Source: Bacteroidota bacterium
GTDB taxonomy: Bacteria > Bacteroidota > Bacteroidia > Bacteroidales > P3
Assembly: GCA_017860275.1 (NCBI GenBank)
Contig: JAFNAQ010000002.1
Span: 229,654-293,653, forward strand
Direction: 5' to 3'
DNA: 64,000 bases
Shown: positions 61,658-64,000 of the stretch, one piece after another
How the letters are laid out: each line of letters begins with the position of its first letter
Position numbering within the stretch: position 1 is the stretch's first letter
Made by a program: the position numbers and the translations under genes
The notes under the pieces: generated by a model
The model's input: the letters and a program-made list of their open reading frames with translations, nothing else
What the model was told of the DNA's origin: nothing
The model's database searches: none

Positions 61658-62659
61658 ATGGATAAAACACAATATAAAAATGTATTTGTCTTCGTTGAAC
61701 AAAGAGAAGGACAAATACAAGGAGTTGCCTTAGAATTATTAGGTAAGGCTCGTGAGCTTGCTGATAATTTAGGCGAGAAAGTTTATGCTATCTTGCTTGG
61801 GAATAATATTTCTGATAAAGCCCAAAGTCTAATTGCTATGGGTGCAGATAATGTTGTTCTTTGTCAAGATGCTGAATTGGAACAATATTATACCGAGAGC
61901 TATACTCAAGCCATTTGCCAAATTGTTGAGAAATATAAACCTTCTATTCTATTAATTGGTGCAACAACAATTGGTCGTGACCTTGGTCCTAGAGTTTCTG
62001 CTCGTCTTTCAACAGGTTTAACTGCTGACTGCACAAGGCTTGAAATTTCTGAGGAAAAGGAACTTCTTATGACTCGTCCTGCTTTTGGTGGTAACCTTAT
62101 GGCAACAATTATATGTTCTGACCATCGTCCACAAATGTCTACTGTTCGCCCTGGTGTTATGAAAGCTCTTGCAAAAGATGATTCTCGTAAGGGTGAGATA
62201 GAAAACATGGATATAGTTTTCAATAAGGATAAGTTTAGAGTTAGAATTATTGAGAACGTAAAAGAAAAGGGAAATATGGTTGATATTGCTGATGCCAAAA
62301 TTCTTGTTTCAGGTGGTAGAGGCTGTGGCACAGAGGAAGGACTTAAACGATTAAAAGATTTAGCCTCTGTTCTTAAGGCTGAGGTTTCTGCTTCGAGAGC
62401 TGTTGTTGATTCTGGTCTTATGGGACACGAAAGACAGGTTGGTCAAACAGGAAAGACTGTACGTCCCGACCTTTATATTGCCTGTGGTATTTCTGGTGCT
62501 ATTCAGCATATGGCTGGAATGGAAGAGTCTGGATTTATCCTTGCTATAAACAAAGACCGCTACGCTCCTATTATGCAAACCGCAGACTTAGGAATAATCG
62601 GTGACGCAAAGAAAATAATCCCCGCACTAACCGAAAGACTAAAATCAATAATGAAATAA
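61658..62659 (+). CDS. etfA: Electron transfer flavoprotein subunit alpha
   Basis: A 333-residue EtfA. The C-terminal FAD domain is clear: VSGGRGCGTEEGLKRLKDLA, VSASRAVVDSGLMGHERQVGQTG in parts, VRPDLYIACGISGAIQHMAGM and FILAINKD. The N-terminal domain has VFVEQREGQIQGVALELLGKA. With EtfB and Bcd it completes the butyryl-CoA dehydrogenase complex, and it ends the operon, followed by a terminator. Confidence 0.95.
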   Translation: MDKTQYKNVFVFVEQREGQIQGVALELLGKARELADNLGEKVYAILLGNNISDKAQSLIAMGADNVVLCQDAELEQYYTESYTQAICQIVEKYKPSILLIGATTIGRDLGPRVSARLSTGLTADCTRLEISEEKELLMTRPAFGGNLMATIICSDHRPQMSTVRPGVMKALAKDDSRKGEIENMDIVFNKDKFRVRIIENVKEKGNMVDIADAKILVSGGRGCGTEEGLKRLKDLASVLKAEVSASRAVVDSGLMGHERQVGQTGKTVRPDLYIACGISGAIQHMAGMEESGFILAINKDRYAPIMQTADLGIIGDAKKIIPALTERLKSIMK

Positions 62660-62685
62660 AAAACAACTTCATTAATAAAAACAAA

Positions 62686-62733
62686 AAATAGGCTGCAAAG
62701 AAAATAAATTTCATCGCAGCCTATTTCTATTTA
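62686..62733. terminator. Bidirectional terminator between etfA and the T9SS protein gene
   Basis: AAATAGGCTGC (62686-62696) pairs with GCAGCCTATTT (62716-62726), 19-base loop, A run on one side and T-rich sequence on the other. Confidence 0.8.
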
Positions 62734-62742
62734 ATAAAAACC

Positions 62743-63651
62743 TTATTCCACAATAAACTTCTTAGAAACCAAACCTTGTTCTGTGTTTAGCTTAGCAACA
62801 TAAGAACCCTTTGCGAGAGATGAAATATCAATACTCTTAGAATAATCCTTAACCTCTGTTTTAAGAACCCTCTTGCCCATAATATCATAAATCTCAATAT
62901 CTTTAATCATAAAAGAACAAGAGAAATTAATATCATCCTTAGCAGGATTAGGATAAACATAAGTATATTTTTCTAAATCAACACTCGACAAGCTACTATT
63001 TTTAACTTTAAGTATAGGGAAAAAAGCTAAATGAACATTCTTATACCATTTGTAAGCTGGATGTTCAGAAAATGAACTTCTAATACCATTTATAGAAACC
63101 CAAGGATCGTATCCAGTATTGCAAGCTGTATAAACACAGTTAATTGAATCAAAACCAGTTAAGGTATAATCAAAACCTGTGTTGTTTCCGTTAAAAATAA
63201 CTGTATCAGCATAAGTGATCATTATGTAAAAATCTTTTACCTTTACTGTATCTTGGAAATAGAATTTACATAAGGTCATTTGTGATGGTGCAATATAAGG
63301 CACAGAATCTAATGTGTTAAAAGACATATCTGTAATCTTAAAATAATTGCCTGGATAATATAAACCAGAGCTTATCATTTTTGCACAAATTCCAATTACA
63401 TCAACAATAGAATCCATATGATAAGGTTGGGCATAAAAATCCATTCTCAATCCAGGGACATACGATATTTCTGCTGGATGGTATACAATCTGACCATTAA
63501 GGCAATCTGTTGATCCATAAGTAGATGATGGCGTATTTGACCAATATGTACAACCATTAAGTTGTGGAGGGATATATACAAAACCTGTGTCTTGTGCTTT
63601 CACTGATATTGATACTAATAATATAATTAGTGTAAAAATTATCTTTTTCAT
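62743..63651 (-). CDS. T9SS-exported surface protein of unknown function
   Basis: A 302-residue protein with a signal peptide (1-19, SVKAQ). A beta-rich mature domain of about 200 residues without recognised family contains TGFVYIPPQLNGCTYWSN and GICAKMISSGLYYPGNY. A C-terminal type A sorting domain follows (YVYPNPAKDDINFSC ... ISSLAKGSYVAKL ... KKFIVE). It should be secreted through T9SS and anchored or released at the surface. The position after etfA is probably chance. Confidence 0.8.
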   Translation of the reverse strand: MKKIIFTLIILLVSISVKAQDTGFVYIPPQLNGCTYWSNTPSSTYGSTDCLNGQIVYHPAEISYVPGLRMDFYAQPYHMDSIVDVIGICAKMISSGLYYPGNYFKITDMSFNTLDSVPYIAPSQMTLCKFYFQDTVKVKDFYIMITYADTVIFNGNNTGFDYTLTGFDSINCVYTACNTGYDPWVSINGIRSSFSEHPAYKWYKNVHLAFFPILKVKNSSLSSVDLEKYTYVYPNPAKDDINFSCSFMIKDIEIYDIMGKRVLKTEVKDYSKSIDISSLAKGSYVAKLNTEQGLVSKKFIVE

Positions 63652-64000
63652 ATAATATGTTATTAAATTATTCGCAAATCTAAATTATATATTCTTGTTG
63701 AAGAAACTTATTTTGTTAATATTTTGAGGTTTTTGTACGAAGAAGGATATTAGTATGACGAAGTTGGATATTTAAGAAACGAATCAGTTAAATATTTAAG
63801 GGGAATTAAATTACTCAATTTTTGCGCAGCTAGGTGATGATTAATCTAATAAAATAAATAGATTAAAGCAAAATTCAAAATTGATAAAGATTAATTGAAA
63901 AATTGTCTTATACTGAAAAAAGTTTACACATTTATAAACTTAATGAGTAAACAAAAATGATTGAAAAGAGAAAAGTCACAGATTCCTTTAGACTAGAGGT
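63652..64000. other. Window end, mostly non-coding
   Basis: Contains TAGATTTG on the minus strand (63675-63682), a likely -7 box of the T9SS protein gene, and a weak hairpin TTAATCTA / TAGATTAA (63841-63866). A short open frame from ATG at 63957 runs to the window end (MIEKRKVTDSFRLE) and might be the start of another gene; 14 codons are too few to judge. Confidence 0.4.

Overview
The window is a low-GC chromosome segment from an anaerobic Bacteroidota bacterium, most likely of the order Bacteroidales. The evidence is threefold. Three surface proteins end in a type IX secretion (T9SS) type A sorting domain. Promoters fit the Bacteroidota pattern (TTTG, about 19-22 bases, TAnnTTTG) and Shine-Dalgarno sequences are almost absent. 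The family content is also typical: DUF2723 protein, Porin_10-like porin, BtuG-like propeller, BspA-like leucine-rich repeats. Energy metabolism looks amino-acid based, with a peptide ABC transporter ATPase, arginine deiminase and a nearly complete lysine-to-butyrate pathway.

Layout. 1-5.5 kb: end of an oppF/dppF-like gene, arcA, and a very large DUF2723 membrane protein. 5.5-6.4 kb: a repeat-rich gap. 6.4-12.0 kb: a tight seven-gene accessory operon (5hmU-kinase-helical/pyrophosphorylase-like protein, thymidylate-synthase-like enzyme, DUF1599, HD phosphohydrolase, ThsB-like TIR, Nmad2, membrane protein). I read it as a nucleotide- or base-modification-centred conflict (anti-phage) system, and it is the main find. 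12-23.3 kb: core genes (gyrB, porin, trxB, TPM protein, lemA, parC). 23.3-26.2 kb: an odd 2.8-kb cassette bounded by perfect 57-bp inverted repeats, with nested hairpins, direct repeats and four palindromes on an exact 22-bp period. 26.4-30.6 kb: a second accessory module (DUF262/DUF1524 protein, GHKL-ATPase/STAS-like protein, DUF4325 STAS-like protein, small membrane protein). 30.7-34 kb: a T9SS-exported leucine-rich-repeat adhesin-like protein.

34-39.8 kb is a vitamin B12 uptake locus: two cobalamin riboswitches sharing an identical 101-bp core control a DUF4465-like T9SS surface protein and a BtuB-BtuG pair. 39.9-63 kb holds an NSS-family sodium symporter, an outer-membrane barrel, and the lysine fermentation genes kdd-kamA-kamB-kamC. 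A convergent pyruvate-dehydrogenase-type operon (E1 alpha, E1 beta, E2, E3, lipoate ligase, preceded by a YeiH transporter) follows. Then come kamD-kamE, CoA-transferase B, thiolase, MaoC hydratase, SDR reductase, butyryl-CoA dehydrogenase and etfBA.

How they work together: B12 taken up by the BtuB/BtuG system would feed the B12- and PLP-dependent lysine 5,6-aminomutase KamDE, kept active by KamB/KamC. Lysine carbon and acetyl-CoA then flow to crotonyl-CoA and butyrate through Bcd-Etf. Kce, Kal and the CoA-transferase A subunit are not in this window. Start sites were chosen from ATG position, domain boundaries and promoter position; I ran no alignments or composition calculations.
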